NCBI GenBank assembly: GCA_011065005.1
Contig: JAAKFP010000171.1
Location: 1 to 5,833, forward strand
Length of the DNA stretch: 5,833 nucleotides
Direction: 5' to 3'
DNA from: Chlamydiota bacterium
Lineage (GTDB): Bacteria; Chlamydiota; Chlamydiia; Chlamydiales; Waddliaceae
Shown: piece by piece, positions 5,622 through 5,833 of the stretch
Layout of the letters: each line of letters begins with the position of its first letter
How positions within the stretch are numbered: position 1 is the stretch's first letter
The notes under the pieces: generated by a model
What the model was told of the DNA's origin: nothing
Databases searched by the model: none
What the model saw: only the letters and a program-made list of their open reading frames with translations
Translations under genes and position numbers: made by a program

Positions 5622-5622
5622 T
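5546..5622 (+). repeat. Large imperfect palindrome inside repeat copy 1
   Basis: The arm at 5546-5574 is complementary to 5594-5622 at 25 of 29 positions, with a 19-base loop at 5575-5593. The T at 5595 pairs with A5573; copy 2 has A at the equivalent 5807 and loses this pair. Each arm can instead fold on itself as a 7-bp hairpin, so the two foldings exclude each other. Confidence 0.82.
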
Positions 5623-5719
5623 TCAACAGAGCCGTGCAAATAGCGTGCGCGGTTGTATTTAAATACCTTTACAAGCTTTAGAAAGGTTACTGCTTCGCAT
5701 ATGTTGATGCTGTGTCCGA
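5622..5719 (+). other. 98-bp spacer between the two repeat copies
   Basis: No gene is seen. It contains GCCGTGCAAA at 5631-5640, a direct copy of 5605-5614 inside the repeat. It also has a perfect 12-bp palindrome GTATTTAAATAC (5654-5665), and ACCTTT paired with AAAGGT (5665-5687). The spacer may belong to the element's 212-bp unit, but only one complete unit is visible. Confidence 0.45.
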
Positions 5720-5833
5720 TTTTGAGTACACGGACGTCGTTTGCACGTCTGTCAGCAAAAAGCCGATTGCTCGGCTTAGTCCAAATATTATGGCTAAGGC
5801 AAAAAAATTGGAGTAAGCCGTGCAAACGGCTTC
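5720..5833 (+). repeat. Complex 114-bp repeat, copy 2, running to the window end
   Basis: It is identical to 5508-5621 except at 5729 and 5807. The match continues to the last base available, so the true right border of the repeat and the number of further copies cannot be seen. Both small 7-bp hairpins (5760-5777 and 5815-5832) are intact, and the large palindrome lacks its final base only because the window stops. Confidence 0.88.

Noticed and set aside
5383..5825. Small ORFs on both strands in the repeat region, sharing MHGLLQ or SRLLGLVQILWL-like strings
   Set aside because: Similar peptides on both strands arise because the repeat is palindromic. They cross repeat and spacer without domains or good start signals.
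5508..5833. CRISPR array
   Set aside because: The repeats are 114 bp with a 98-bp spacer and only two copies, far outside CRISPR dimensions, and no cas genes are present.

Overview
The window looks like a piece of a bacterial chromosome, most plausibly from a Chlamydia-related member of the Chlamydiota. The main reason is the tight pair made of a stand-alone GlmU-type acetyltransferase followed by a short-chain polyprenyl synthase. As I remember it, glmU and ispA are neighbours in Chlamydia trachomatis too (CT629/CT628). Degraded insertion-sequence and accessory genes beside this pair fit the environmental chlamydiae better than the streamlined Chlamydiaceae. This assignment is inference; no rRNA or other decisive marker is present.

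The left half (1-3489) is accessory and partly decayed. A large protein of no recognised family (209-1789, frame open back to about 92) carries an E...D...ExK pattern suggesting a PD-(D/E)xK nuclease-like domain. It has no convincing start and ends in an in-frame hexapeptide duplication, followed by an inverted repeat that may be a terminator. Then come a probable antisense gene remnant (about 1867-2049), the N-terminal part of an IS transposase broken by a one-base frameshift in a C run (2041 to about 2242), and a COG2865-type (AlbA/Schlafen-linked, HATPase_c_4) regulator-like protein (2284-3489). That protein has lost its N-terminal AlbA_2 domain exactly where the transposase remnant abuts it. 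It also contains a 21-bp tandem repeat coding for THQLEPQ-like heptapeptides.

The right half is a housekeeping operon. A 336-base intergenic region with AT-rich palindromes and possible -10 boxes leads to the GlmU-like acetyltransferase (3826-4509), which supplies GlcNAc-1-phosphate for cell-envelope sugars. IspA follows after 8 bases and makes C15 or C20 prenyl diphosphate for isoprenoid carriers and quinones. The ispA ribosome binding site overlaps the upstream stop codon, so the two are probably co-transcribed and translationally coupled.

The last 413 bases hold no credible gene. They contain two almost identical 114-bp repeats, 212 bp apart, each a nest of inverted repeats: a 29-bp imperfect palindrome whose two arms are each a small 7-bp hairpin with a TTGC or GCAA loop. 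Copy 2 runs to the very last base, so the element probably continues outside. This REP/MITE-like array is the most unusual feature of the window.
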